The notes: generated by a model not told the origin, from the letters alone. Positions 32,801 through 44,704 are shown, counted from the stretch's first letter. The stretch: 64,000 bases of DNA from Eretmocerus hayati (GCA_029851415.1 CM056743.1:30516405-30580404), one strand, 5' to 3'. Numbers and translations are program-made.

Positions 32801-34837
32801 TTTAGATGAGTTTTGACAATAATACAAGCTTTCGAGATCCCATTTGCACCAACACCTTCATGCATGCATTACAAAATTCAAGCCAAATATCTGCATAGCT
32901 AACAATTTTGATAAAACAAGAGATTCATGCATATTATGGTTAGTAGATTAACAAAAAGTGTGTAAATTCTGGGTTAATATTATGGAATATCTACCGAGCT
33001 CAGTTCAAATATTTCGATAGATAATGATCAGATCGTTGAACCTGCAGGTACTCCGCTATTGCATCCATATTCTCTGACTTTAATTTGTCGACTAATTGAT
33101 TCAAATTCACAATTTTCTTGTCTCTCCGAGCACTTTTCATTCTTTCGGCTTGCACGACACGTCCCTTATGCCTCACGTATTGTTTGAAAAATTCCCATTT
33201 TTCATCAGATTCGAAATCCTTCCTTGCAAAATCCATGAATTTCTTCTTAATTCGCAGCCGGATTCTTTTCTCGGGGATAACTGCAGGATCAAAAACTGGA
33301 TTTTTCCTGGAGGAGGTAGAAAGATTTGAATATTTTATGTCAGATAATGTAATATTCATAGTATGGTCGTTATGACTTTTACCGTTTACGGTTATTTCCA
33401 CCATCATTCGAATCCACAAATTGTTCCGTGTGGGTACCATTGTTATCGGTTCCATCATTTTCGGTGTCAGAATCAACAAGTGATGAAAAATCTCTCTCAA
33501 CAAGTTTCCTAAAAATTACACAATGATGGAAAACTTCAATAATTATATTTGACTGGGATGGAAAATGAATAAAGGGGTTATTGGATATGGTAAGTCTGAA
33601 AATTTGCAAGGAACGGTTCAGTTACCTTTTGAGGTTCTTTTTCTGAGATGATGGATTAATATTCCCTCCGTTCGCGGAAGACTTCGTCACTGAGGGTTCC
33701 GAACCCATTGAGTTACTCTCGTTATCCTCCATGAGACAATTCTCATCATCCAGTAAACTTTCCTTCCTGACATTCACAGATGTTGATTCTGATGTGGGCT
33801 CAGAAAAATTTTCATTCGAACTTACAATTTTTTCACCATCTGCGTCATTATTATCTGAAATGTGAAACCATAATTAGTCATAAACGAATATGAAAAATGA
33901 ATTCACCATAGACTTCGGAGCACAAGATTAACTTACCAGAAACATCTTTGTTCAATTCACATAGGTTAGGAATAGAATCTTCAGCGGTTATGCAAATTCT
34001 TGGTACTGCGTTGTTTTTCAATCGTTTTCTGGTTGTATAACCTCCGGTGTCATGGAAACATGAAGGGTCGAAATGATCACTGCATATTTTACTATGGCTG
34101 CTACATTTTGAGAGATTCAGAGCTTTTAGCCACGCTTGTCTCGGCTCATGTTTGCTGGGAAACCTATGTAAAAAATAATTTAATAATCATTCAGATTATC
34201 AAAAAATATATCAACTCATAAGCATTCAAATCTTGAAATAAAAAATGAAAACCATTGAATTCACCAATCTGAGAAATAATCAGATATAATATATTTTAAA
34301 TTATGGCCATGAGAAAAAAGAGTAAGAAAAATTGCATTTAAGGCACTTAGAATCATATGAATTGGAATTAAATTATTCGGGACTGAATATTTGAATTTTA
34401 TTCAGATGCAGTCTGTAGATCAATTTATAAAATTTGGATGAAAAACATTACGTTGACGTTAGTTTTGCGTACACTATGCATCTGCTGAACTTTGTCAATT
34501 ATAACATAGAAATCATTGTTCAGCTATACGCATTCTCATGTTTCAGAAATTTTGTGCTATCCGTATAGGTTAACCTCACATAATTAGCCTCACAAGTATA
34601 TTTAAATTATGAATGCACAGCGTGTCGACAACTGAATGACGGATTGCTGAATAAAAACTATGCTAAACTATGCATGGTCTGTGACGCCCCGAATTTTCAT
34701 CCAAAAAATGAGTGCTTTACAAAGTAGGTTGATATGGCAAAAAAACAGTGGCAAGTCGTCTACACTTACTTGTGGTAACTTCGCGAAGATTCATCGCAAG
34801 CAGCCTGCTTTTTACATACGACGCAATGATTCACCAT
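29874..34837 (-). CDS. THAP-domain P-element-type (THAP9-like) transposase
   Basis: Six exons join in phase to 1112 codons plus stop: 34837-34770, 34163-33937, 33854-33626, 33508-33383, 33306-33042 and 32297-29874, all with GT/AG borders. Exons 1-2 encode a THAP zinc finger (residues 1 to ~80): MVNHCVVCKK..., then WLKAL, KICSDHF and NNAVPRIC, the C2CH pattern plus the AVP box. An acidic Ser/Asn-rich linker follows (~95-230). Exon 6 carries the RNase-H-like core: FDEM (Asp405), VTFDGDESN (Asp499), FFDPCHMVKLVRN (Asp543), a Lys-rich charged insertion (~690-740) and SQDHVEMFFALIRR (Glu803), with basic patches near 920-945. By family knowledge it binds DNA and catalyses cut-and-paste transposition; which Asp pair is catalytic is inferred. 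No stop or frameshift was found. Terminal repeats and a target duplication were not found, so active transposon versus domesticated gene is open. Confidence 0.9.
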
Positions 34838-36577
34838 TTTTTCTCGTACGTCACACCTAACACACATTCATCGCTATACTGCAGTTATTATTATAATAAA
34901 AATTATAGAAGAAAACGCACGGAGATCGCGGCGTGGCCGCCGCATGGGAAACGAATTTCGGAGCAAACAAGCTGAGACGTGTGTCGTCTGCAATCCTCGC
35001 TGGCCTTCGAGCCGCGATCGCGGGTCTCTCACGCATATACACTCACACCATCGTCGCCTCCACCTCTCAGACTCCTCTCCCTACCCATTCATCTTACTCG
35101 GTCGTGCGTCTCTTTCTAAATCTCTCACGCAGCCACTCGCAGGGAGATCGGTCGCTCCTCGCCTCTATCCGTTGTATCTCTATGGTTCCATCATCCATGC
35201 ATGCAACACACTCTCCTCTCTCTTGCAAATTTATACATACATATCATCAAAATATATATAGTTATAATAGCTTTATACTGATGTGATGGTGTTGTATGGT
35301 GGTGCACGATACTCGATTAGATATTGCACTGCTGCATCAGAGCAAAAGAGCAGGTCTTGCAACTTGCTCTTTCGCATACATATACATATATATAATTTAT
35401 ACGACTCGTCGGCGCAGCTTCCAAGATAAGAGAGTAAGAAGAAGAAGAAGAAGGAGAGGGTGAACACGGGGCGAATGCACCTCTCACACTATAACTGATG
35501 CAGACCTATCTACTCTCCTCTGATGCGTGTGATGTGTACACCCAGCTTCCTAATTGCATAACTTGCAACGATCATGCGTTCTCCGATTTAAAACGATTCT
35601 TTCAAAGAATTTCAAACGAACTCTGCTGTGACTCTGCTCCATCTCTTATCAAGGCCCTCCCTTCACAAAAGTTTGATTTCTTGGTGAAACTGGAGTAGTT
35701 AACTGTGTGGGTAGGTACAGTTTAAAACTAATGATTTATGTCGATTTCCAAAAATTCGAACACGACGTTCGAAAGTATCTATAACTGACAAATAGCCGGT
35801 GTGCGGTGTGATATCGGTTAACGTTCCAAAAATATTTTCAGGACACTTGCATCATCTTGAATAAACATGAGCATAATCCTCGGAAACTATTCACCATAAA
35901 TTCGGTGAGCCAGAGCACACATATTCTTCGAAATACCTATAGTATCATACACCGATTTCAACCGATGCATCCGATTGAGCTTCTCAGACTCAACATATTC
36001 GGCGCTAATTCCAAGTGATCTGCACAAACTCACCATGGGTCTTTCTCGCGATCTTCTGTAAACCCAAACAGGACTCTCTCCTGGACTCGTCCTAACCTCC
36101 AACAACAACAACAACAAATTGGTCCCAGAGCACAAAACCAGCCTGATGATTACTGATGATTACACCCAGCACTTCAGGAATATTATAACAACACCAAGAA
36201 GATGATATTATTGCTATAGGCTGAGATTATCGAAGGGCTGATAATAAAAGTACACAGTCACTTCTCGCACACACACTCGCGCCGGTAAAGTATACATAAT
36301 ACAGAAGAATAATATGATACGAAAGCATCAGAGCACGAAGAACAACTTCAAATGCCTCGCGATGTAACGCGGCGCGGGTTCAGCGCCCGACTGACTTGAC
36401 TATTGCTTGAGTTTTGCGGAGGAGGCATCCATGAGCCAGGCAACGAAATAGCAGACGGAGGGACGATGCATTATAAAAGCTATGCATGCTGGCAAAAGGG
36501 ACCCCTGCCGCGTGCCGAGCAGTTCTGTCTCACTCTCCTCTCTTCTCCTCTCGCTCGTCCTCTCCTCCCTTCCTCCT

Positions 36578-36613
<36 letters not shown>

Positions 36614-39093
36614 CCAGCAACAGAGTATGTGGAGACAAAGCGGTTGCGCGCGCAACGCCGCGTTCCACGCAACGGATTCTCCTGCATATACATGCATCAG
36701 AGTCTATGGTGTTTAGTTTATATCTGTCTCTCTTTTCGCGAATCCTGGCGAATCCTGCGGGTGGAGAATTGTTGTTGTGCGAAAGAGACAGAGCGGAGAT
36801 TCGTGTAGGATGCAAGTACTGCGCTCTTGCAACCTGTTGCTTTTATTCGATCGAATATGAATCGGTTATATTCTGTAGAACGGATGCGCTACCAGCGGCA
36901 AGTTTTGTAACTGAGAAAATGATCGATTCTGACGGTAAAACGATAAGGAGATTTTGAATTTTACAAATAGTTCAGCAATATTTTTGTGATGAATCAATAG
37001 ATTGAACTTGCAAGCTCGCAAGCTTGTCACCGATCTTCGATTTTTTCGAAACCAGATGTGCTTACCGACCGAGGCCGATGCTTGTGGTCTGGTCGGTGTA
37101 CGCTTACCGATCGTTTCCCGCGCAGCAGGTTGTGAATGTTTCCACTGCGATATGAAATATTCGAGAATACAAGTTGCTGGATTATCGATGCTGGAAGGGT
37201 AAACTCAGGTAACTAATTCACCTGAACGTTCTGGATTGCGTTCCTTTTCACGGAGTTTTTTAAACAACTTTTAATAAACCTAAAAAACCTCTTATCGTTT
37301 TCCTTTCCAAATGGCAGATTTGGTGCCAAAAACATGCAACATCCAGTCAGAATTTTTTTAACCACGTGGGGTTTTCGAGATAAAATAAAATTGCCACGAA
37401 TTTTTAGTCATTTATCGTTAACACTGATCAACATTTTTGGGCCAGGATGGAAATTTAACTAAACTATGATTTTTAAATGTGTTTTGGACGTTATATAGGC
37501 CAAATCTACAGCCCGTTATTTCTCCCAAATATCAGGATTTTTTATCACGTAACAAGACTCATCAACAGGTCCCACGGTTTCTATTGTTCAATTTTTATCA
37601 ACTCGCAAGGGCTCGGAAAATTATGTTCTATCTAGTGTGTTATGTAGCAAGGGAAATATCAAGACGGATCATTTTAAAGTGAAATTTTAAGGAGAACTCA
37701 CCAAAACTATCAGATTTGAGCTACAAATTGTTTCCTGCCGTCTTTTCTTAACACGTTCGCTGCAGAGGCCAAAATCGGCGTTCTGTCCTAGATTGCAAGG
37801 ACTTGCTTCGTATCATATTTTCTTCAATAGGAGTCAAACTTTCTGAAAAGCTACTCTTTTGGACAAAATTAACAGGTAATGACGCTATTGTAGCAGGACC
37901 CACCAGTGGCCACCGTAAAAATTGCAAGCATACGCTAAATGGATGCAACGGAAGTACCGTAACAAGGATATTAATGATGCGAACATGAAATTATGTGATA
38001 GGGGCTCATTTGTGCTTTCCGAGATGCCCCCCCCCCCCTTACGGTAATGCTGTCTGATCGGAGACGTGCTTTCCATACTTTTTGTTATTAGTCACTAAAA
38101 TTGATTAGTGCCTCTTAAAACTTCTACCGATTAACACGTTCGCTGCGGCGGGTCCCACCGGTGGAGACCACTCGTCCTTTTCTGTGTGACGCACTGATCG
38201 AAATCCCATGTGGGTCCCGTTGAACCCTCCTACAGGGAGGAAACCCTGTGATTGTAAGAGGCGTCACAGCGACCGTTTTGGACTCAAAGCGACTTCTTGT
38301 ATCTTAGAAAATTGGAATACATCTGGCTTATATAATCCTAGTACATATTAGGAATATCCTTTCGTCATCGGAGATCAACCATGAAATTCATTTTACATTC
38401 AAGGAATCTGTACGCTGTGCTCACAAAATGCACTTTGTATCAATTTGGTAGATTTAGGTGAAATACTGATTTTCATAGAAGACGTTTCAACATATTTTTC
38501 AGACACCAATCATTTCGTATTCCATTATCTTTTGAGGTCATCCAGAGTACTGTAAATTCAGGCGCAGCAGTAACAGTGCGTTCGTGATATTTTCACGATA
38601 TTGTGATCTATTCGGAATTTTATTCTTCCCGCACATCAACAATAACTGGACTTGAACTTCATCGCAGAATCATTTGGAATCATTTGAAGAATGACACCGA
38701 AAAAATGTTGTATACCGTTGACAGAGTCAGGTGAGCCATCTCAAGTGGAAGACCAGTTTTGTGTTGAAATTCGTGAACAAAAACAGATTTGTGAGCTGTC
38801 TTTTGCAAATTTCATACACAAGGAATTGTTTACCTTCCGTTCTCCAATCTTGTTCTGAAAACAGAGTATAAGCCTCTGTCGATCCGTTATAAACCATAAG
38901 TTGCCAATTCCGTGGTCCTGCTTGAGCGAATGAGTATCAACGAAGAATTTGAAGGGAAATTCAAGAATAGGGAACTTGCATGGTCGAGCATTTGCCAATA
39001 TAGAATATGCATCCAATTGCGCAGACTACAAGAGGATTTTTGGTCAAAACAGAATATTTTTAATGGCAATATTCGATTTATAATAAATAATTA
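34838..39093. other. Gene-free stretch with TTAA-linked TIR remnants
   Basis: No supported gene in about 4 kb. A (TA)15 microsatellite lies at 36581-36610 and a poly-C run near 38026. Two remnants of the piggyBac-type terminus CACGTTCGCTGC follow TTAA at 37748-37751 and 38131-38134; the second continues with GGCGGGTCCCACCGGTGG. Neither has a matching right end nearby. The minus frame 35887-36135 is open but has no recognised domain. Confidence 0.5.
35065..35196. repeat. Right copy of CT/AG-rich inverted repeat
   Basis: Contains 'cgctcctcgcctctatccgt' then 'tgtatctctatgg', the complement of the 29119 copy. It lies about 230-360 bp upstream of the THAP gene's start codon, in a CT-rich stretch that could be a promoter. 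Confidence 0.55.
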
Positions 39094-42000
39094 AAAATGC
39101 GCCCGCGAAAGACCCCCGATTCAAATCGATGTCACGTGACTCCTACGTCATTAGGGTAGTCGCCGATATACACGAGGATACACACATGCAAACCCGCGTG
39201 CATTGGTGTTGCGTACGTGTGACGGCCGTCTGCCAGCGCTAAAATTACAAATCGGACCCGGCTTGTTTTATGCTCGAAACAATTCTTTTGAACAAATTGG
39301 GTGTGAATTTTCTCCATTAGCAGTTGCTCCTGACCTTTTACCACAGCTGGGGTGCAGTGAGCCGACTGTTAACACGTTTTTTGTGCATAGTGAAGTGAAG
39401 AAGGATGCAGGTTAGTGCACTTTTGGATCCACAAGTTCGAAGGAGAGAATTGTCAGATCACCACTCAAAGTGTTATCTGGCCCATGAAATGAAGCAATAG
39501 TGGCATAAAATATGTGACTGCGGTGAATAATTTCCACATTGAATCATTTGATTCTTCTTATTCACCTTCCTATCTGAGAATGTTGACATCCTTCGGCGAT
39601 GATTACCCAAACTCTTCTTGTGATGCATCACACAGAACCACATTGGACGTACTCAATCAAACATTCAGCGAAGTAGTTGTAAGCTGTTTGATGTGCTTCC
39701 AATCATCTAAAGCAAGAGTTGGGCCCTGTTGTCGACATCAAAAGTGAGCTCTTCCACTTCTTAGTCCGGGAGCTGGATAGGCTCCCGTATGCACTGAGAG
39801 CTGCCACCCTAAAACAAATGATTTCTGAGTTATTTTTTTGCGTAGAATCCGAATCCGTTGGAATTCCTCCGATAAGTGGTGGAGATCACCCTCAAAAATG
39901 CAATTCTAACCTAAAAACGGCTTTTTTTCGCGCGGACGAGGGGAACATTTTACCAAATTACTTGGATGACCTCAAAAACATGAAAGTATGAGTACCTAAA
40001 TGTCTAAACGTTATTTCTCAATACTCTGCATCCTATATACAGGGTGTCGAAATCCCAACGGGGTCGTTTTGTGTATTTGAGAGTCCCGAAACGGATGTAT
40101 ACGAGCTGAATAGTTTTAGTACGGTATTTTTATGTACCCAAATCATCGATGCAACTTATTTCTACCTCATATCGCAATCCAGAAAAACACACGGAGAGTT
40201 TCTTTCCCGGTTAATAAGGCACAGGTGAATGATTTTGACCTCTATTCTCAGAATATTTTTGTTGCGGCACGAAAGAGCTCCACTTTAGCCCTGCAGGAAG
40301 AGATTCCGTATTTCTGTTCTATGGCAATGACATTGATCTACTGTGTCTTTTCCAAATTCCACATTGCTCTGACCTGAGAAATACATGTGTCCCATATGGT
40401 TTTGACCTGATCATGACGACATCGAACCAACTCTGGTGAAAACGTCTAAGCTCGACTCTGCTCTAGCAGATGTATCATTTATGGTTCGTTGTGAAAATTG
40501 ACTAGGAGATGGAGCCCATTGGTGATCGTATACGAGGCCGGTGCATGATTGACACACCAAGACCGTGGAATTACGAATTCTTACCTCAGATGGCAAATTA
40601 GAGTAACTGTTATATATACCAATCACCAATGGGCTCTATTTCCTAGTCAATTTTCACAACGAACCATGAATGATACATCTGCTAGAGCAGAGTCGAGCTT
40701 AGACGTTTTGACCAGAGTTGGTTCGATGTCGTCATGATCGGGTCAAAACCATATGGGAGACATATATTTCTCAGGTCAGAGCAATGTGGAATTTGGAAAA
40801 GACACAGTAGATCAATGTCATTGGCATAGAACAGAAATAAGGAATCTCTTCCTGCAGGGCTAAAGTGGAGCTCTTTTGTGCCGCAACAAAAATATTCTGA
40901 GAATAGAGGTCAAAATCATTCACCTGTGCCTTATTAACCGGGAAAGAAACTCTCCGTGTGTTTTTCTGGGTTGCGATATGAGGTAGAAATAAGTTGCATC
41001 GATGATTTGGGTACATAAAAATACCGTACTAAAACTATTCGGCTCGTATACATCCGTTTCGGGACTCTCAAATACACAAAACGACCCCGTTGGGATTTCG
41101 ACACCCTGTATATAGGATGCAGAGTATTGAGAAATAACGTTTAGACATTTAGGTACTCATACTTTCATGTTTTTGAGGTCATCCAAGTAATTTGGTAAAA
41201 TGTTCCCCTCGTCCGCGCGAAAAAAGCCGTTTTTAGGTTAGAATTGCATTTTTGAGGGTGATCTCCACCACTTATCGGAGAAATTCCAACGGATTCGGAT
41301 TCTACGCAAAAAATACTTCAGAAACCATTTGTTTTAGGGTGGCAGCTCTCGGTGCATACGGGAGCCTATCCAGCTCCCGGACTATCTAGCTTCCCAGTAC
41401 TAGGTCATTATACCGACGCTGTTTACTGATTTGGTCAATCATAAACTTTTATCAATAGAATGAATGGTAATTATTTTGTATCTTTTTTGTGGTTCTTCCC
41501 GAATGCACCAATCATCTAACGCAGCCACAGCATAATGATCTAGTACTGGGAAGCTAGAAGTGGGGAGTGCTCGTTTTTGACATCAACACTAGGGGCCAAC
41601 TCATGATTTGGATGATTGCAAGCACATCAAACAGCTTACAACTACTTCACTGAATGTTTGATTGAGTTCGCTCAATTTGGTTCTGGCTGATGCATCACAA
41701 GAAGAGATTGGGTAATCATCGTCGAAGAATGTCAACATTCTCAGATAGGATAAGGTGGATAAGAAGAATCAGATGATTCAATATGGAAATTATTCACCGC
41801 AGTCACATATATTATGCCACTATTGCTTCATTTCATGGGCCACATAACACTTTGAGTGGTGATCTGACAATTCTCTCCCTCAAACTTGTAGATCCAGAAG
41901 TCCACTAACCTGCATCCTTCTTCACTTCACTATGCACAAAAAACGTGATAACAGCCGGTCTCACTCCACCTCAGCTGTAGTAAAATGCCAGGAGTAATCG

Positions 42001-42214
42001 CTAATGGAGAAAATTCACACCTTATTTGTTCAGAAAAATTGTTTCGAGCATAAAACAAGCCGGGTCCGATTTGTTATTTTAGCGCTGGCAGACGGCCGTC
42101 ACACGTACGCAACACCAATGCGCGCGGATTTGCATGTGTGTATCGGCGGCTACCCTGATGACGCAGGAGTCACGTGACATCGATTTGAATCGGGCGTCTT
42201 TCGCGGGCGAATTT
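39094..42214. mobile_element. Giant palindromic (foldback) element, ~1.4-kb arms
   Basis: Left arm about 39094-40528, right arm about 40615-42214, loop about 90 bp. The outer ends read 'gcgcccgcgaaagac' and its near-complement. Near the centre the arms differ at only a few bases per 300; farther out they differ more, for example at 39640-39740. Both contain 'cgacaccctgtatata', a sequence that recurs at 61.1 kb. Frames on the plus strand (39514-39747, 39719-39991) read through the left arm; a stretch near 39745-39840 faintly resembles a BESS-type helix pair, too weak to name. A transcript across it would fold into long double-stranded RNA. Confidence 0.85.
41385..41558. mobile_element. 174-bp TIR element nested in palindrome arm
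   Basis: Ends TCTAGCTTCCCAGTACTAG and its complement, followed inward by 'gtcattat' and 'ataatga'. It interrupts the right arm exactly where the left arm (about 39755-39770) runs 'cacttcttagtccgg' without a break, so the left arm serves as the empty site. A TA target is plausible. It has no coding capacity. Confidence 0.75.
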
Positions 42215-42920
42215 CAACATTAATAAATAAATAGTTAATGGCCAATGAAATAAAAAACTGTATTGTAACTTTGCTTATTCTGTTGTGATCTATCGATTAA
42301 GATAGGGAACATTTTTCATGCAAGTTCTCTATTAAAAAATTTTTTTATCGATATCTCGATAGAAGATTCGCCGGGATGAAAATTCAAATCGTCTGTAGCG
42401 ATAAATCATTGGCATGATATTGTCTCGTTATTGCCTCGATCGCTCGAGAAGATATCGAGACGAGAACGATAAATCTCGAATATTGCGGCATACCTGTAGT
42501 TGAGAGACCACCGTGATCGCTATTTCATATATATGGACTTCCTTAAGTATTTAATTGTACTTATATAGCACCATCAAGGAGTTCCTTATCTACCTCAGAA
42601 AAAAATTCAATTATGTTTTGTCATCTATGAATGATGAATATTCAATCATGAACCTTGGAGTTAATCGGAGCTTTGGGATCAACGTGACACGCTTAGGTTA
42701 GGTGTTGATGTCCCTTATCAATTTAACCAGTTATATTATCGAACATCATTTAATTAAACTCACTTTACTATGGTTTTTGTGGAAGAAAGTTCCAACAAGC
42801 AATAGTTTTTTTGAAACCAGTACATTATTCACTTTCCAACACCTGAAACAATGATCCTTTTTCTTTGATCTAGAATAAATTTCTATTGTATAATGAATTC
42901 CCTTGAATGACTTATTTTCA
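42215..42920. other. Gene-free stretch
   Basis: No gene seen. A patch rich in 'tcgagacgag' and 'atatcgag' dyads lies at 42340-42480; similar dyads recur at 63830-64000. An AATAAA on the minus strand (42923-42928) at the right edge probably serves the secreted-peptide gene. Confidence 0.45.
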
Positions 42921-42993
42921 TCTTTATTCTTTTCCCACCAGCACTGTATCATACGATTCCACATACATATCATGGAATAGATCATTATTTCGC

Positions 42994-44119
42994 TTATTTT
43001 CTCCCTGGGTGATACTTTTTAAGATTAGCCAATTCTTCAGGATTATTGTGCTTCTCATTTCGTTTCTTCTTAGCGACCTCTTCATCAAGTGAGAACAGAG
43101 GCCTGGTTTTCAGAGTGTTTCCAGTGTCAAATTCACATTGGCAATGCCCAGCGATGCAAGATCCACCCAGTATGATTTGGTCTTTGAAATGGCTTCTGAG
43201 TTTTCGGCAACGAGTGTTACATACATCCTCATCGATGAAATCATCTTCGTGATAGATACAACTTTCTATCTGACCGTCTATCTCATTATGTGTCACTGGC
43301 GTTTGGGGAATTTTTGCGTAGCCAGCTGAAATATTAGTTCTACGAATATTTATCAACATTCGTTCAAGATTTTGTGCTAAGTGTCTTGTAAAAATTTTGT
43401 CTCAATATTAGTATATTTCCGTACTGAGCGCGGTAGCCCATTTTGGGCACAGACATGTCCTCCAGTGCCCAAAATGGGCTTGCAAGCGAAGTGCGGATAT
43501 ATTTTTTCATTACGAGAACCCTAAAATCCTATTTAAACGCGGCATTTTTAGGTTAGAGTAATGAAAAAATGTATTTATTTGAAATCAGCCGTGAGTCGTG
43601 CAATTACGTTCTTGACCAAATATAATAACGAATCGTTAGCACCTCGACTTCGATCCTATCAAATTTGTCCGAGTCTCATTTATATTTTGCATGAAATTGT
43701 TGATTTGTCATTTGGATACTTGGCTGTGATTACAACTTTTTTTCAAGTACAAATTGTTTCGACCAAGGTTTAAAAATTGTTATAACATGTTCTATCCTCA
43801 GAGGTGGTATCAGCAATTGTATACTTGAGCGGCTGACCCACTAGCTCATCTTTGTTTGAATACTTTATTCTTTTTTTTATTTTTTCATCAAAATGGAATA
43901 ATGCCCTTAATTATGACACTAACTTACACAGCTCACGAACTATAGTTAAAATTATAATTTTACATACCAGACCGGCGAATTACAAAAAAAGTACTTGACT
44001 AATATTTCTGAAAACTATTGATATTTTGTAATTTATAAATTAATCTTACATGGGCTATTGCCTCCTGAGGCATGGACAACGAGTAACGCAGCGCAGAATA
44101 TTGATTTGACAAGATCCAT
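42994..44119 (-). CDS. Secreted defensin-like (CS-alpha-beta) peptide precursor
   Basis: Two exons, 44119-44050 and 43325-42994, join in phase (CCA T|CT GGC) to 133 codons plus stop. The donor is GTAAGA; the acceptor is CTAATATTTCAG. Exon 1 is a signal peptide with hydrophobic core IFCAALLVVHA; a V-H-A site predicts cleavage after Ala17. After a 28-residue spacer come exactly six cysteines (46, 59, 63, 80, 85, 87): C-x12-C-x3-C-x16-C-x4-C-x1-C with Gly78-Ser-Cys80. That CxxxC...GxC...CxC pattern is the signature of invertebrate defensins and related CS-alpha-beta peptides. A 46-residue charged C-terminal tail with a KKKR site (109-112) is unusual for the family. A TATA box lies 63 bp upstream of the ATG and AATAAA lies 66 bp past the stop. 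An antimicrobial role is likely by family; a venom or channel-blocking role cannot be excluded. The intron holds a MITE. Confidence 0.78.
43408..43566. mobile_element. MITE copy 1 (TATATTTCCGTACTG family)
   Basis: Begins 'tagtatatttccgtactgag' and ends 'ttaggttagagtaat'. Inside is a hairpin with 'agcccattttgggcac' pairing to 'gtgcccaaaatgggct'. The same unit occurs inverted at 47955-48143 and more diverged at about 61840-61998. Here it lies in the intron of the secreted-peptide gene. Confidence 0.7.
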
Positions 44120-44181
44120 GTTTGTCTTTCAAACGTTCACTAAAAAAAGTCTTCTTAGCTTCCCTGCAGACATAACTTCCA

Positions 44182-44189
44182 TTATATAC
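44182..44189 (-). promoter_or_regulatory. TATA box of the secreted-peptide gene
   Basis: TATATAAT on the minus strand, 63 bp upstream of the start codon. A start about 30-45 bp downstream gives a short leader; an initiator-like TTAGTG lies near 44139. Position and sequence fit an inducible insect promoter. Confidence 0.6.
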
Positions 44190-44453
44190 ATTCGCACCAT
44201 AATTTATTCTCGAATTTCAGAACAATACTATCTTGAGTATTTGTACTATGATAATCAAACTATTCGGGTGAAATTGATACATTACACACTTTTAATGAAT
44301 GAGCGGCGGAACTATCTTGAAATCGTCCTATTAATTCTTGTATGACAAATTAACATCTGAATACATGTGGGATCAATAGATACAATTCTTCACACTCATT
44401 TTCGAGTATACAGAAAAATGATTGAACCGATCGAATTCTTCTAGAATAACATT

Positions 44454-44463
44454 GGGATTTCCA
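44454..44463. promoter_or_regulatory. kappa-B-like site upstream of the secreted-peptide gene
   Basis: GGGATTTCCA matches the Rel/NF-kappa-B consensus GGGRNNYYCC at nine of ten positions and lies 335 bp upstream of the ATG. Such sites drive insect antimicrobial peptide genes. A single short match can occur by chance, so this is suggestive only. Confidence 0.35.
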
Positions 44464-44704
44464 GTAAAGTATTCTGCAGAATCTTTTCATTGGATATTTA
44501 TATTGGGCCTTGAAATTCACCAAATGAGTCAGGTAGAATGATTATAGTTAAGATATGTAATATAAAGTAAAAAGGCAACTTTTGCACCCTTACCAGTCAT
44601 AAACTTAATTATATGAACAGAGGTTGTTTCAGATGAAAGCGAGTATTAACCAATTTTAGTCAATTACATAACGGCCATCGAAAGCTATATTCGAACGATC
44701 AATG

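Noticed and set aside
35887..36135. Minus-strand 82-aa frame with Arg/Ser/Glu-rich sequence
   Set aside because: No recognisable family, no good splice sites around it and no partner exon found.
36581..36610. (TA)15 microsatellite
   Set aside because: Simple repeat; noted in the region entry but not a separate finding.
38691..38731. Short ATG exon-like piece on the plus strand encoding MTPKKCCIPLTES before a GTGAGC donor, reminiscent of a THAP start
   Set aside because: The second zinc-binding cysteine is missing and no matching THAP second exon follows. The real THAP first exon was found on the minus strand at 34837-34770.
39719..39991. 90-aa frame in the palindrome arm with a faint BESS-like helix pattern
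   Set aside because: The similarity is too weak to name, and the sequence is duplicated in inverted form, so coding function cannot be claimed.
44597..44620. Alternative GTAAGG donor considered for the signal exon of the secreted peptide
   Set aside because: The upstream sequence lacks an in-frame ATG with a hydrophobic core; the 44050 donor gives a proper signal peptide in the right phase.
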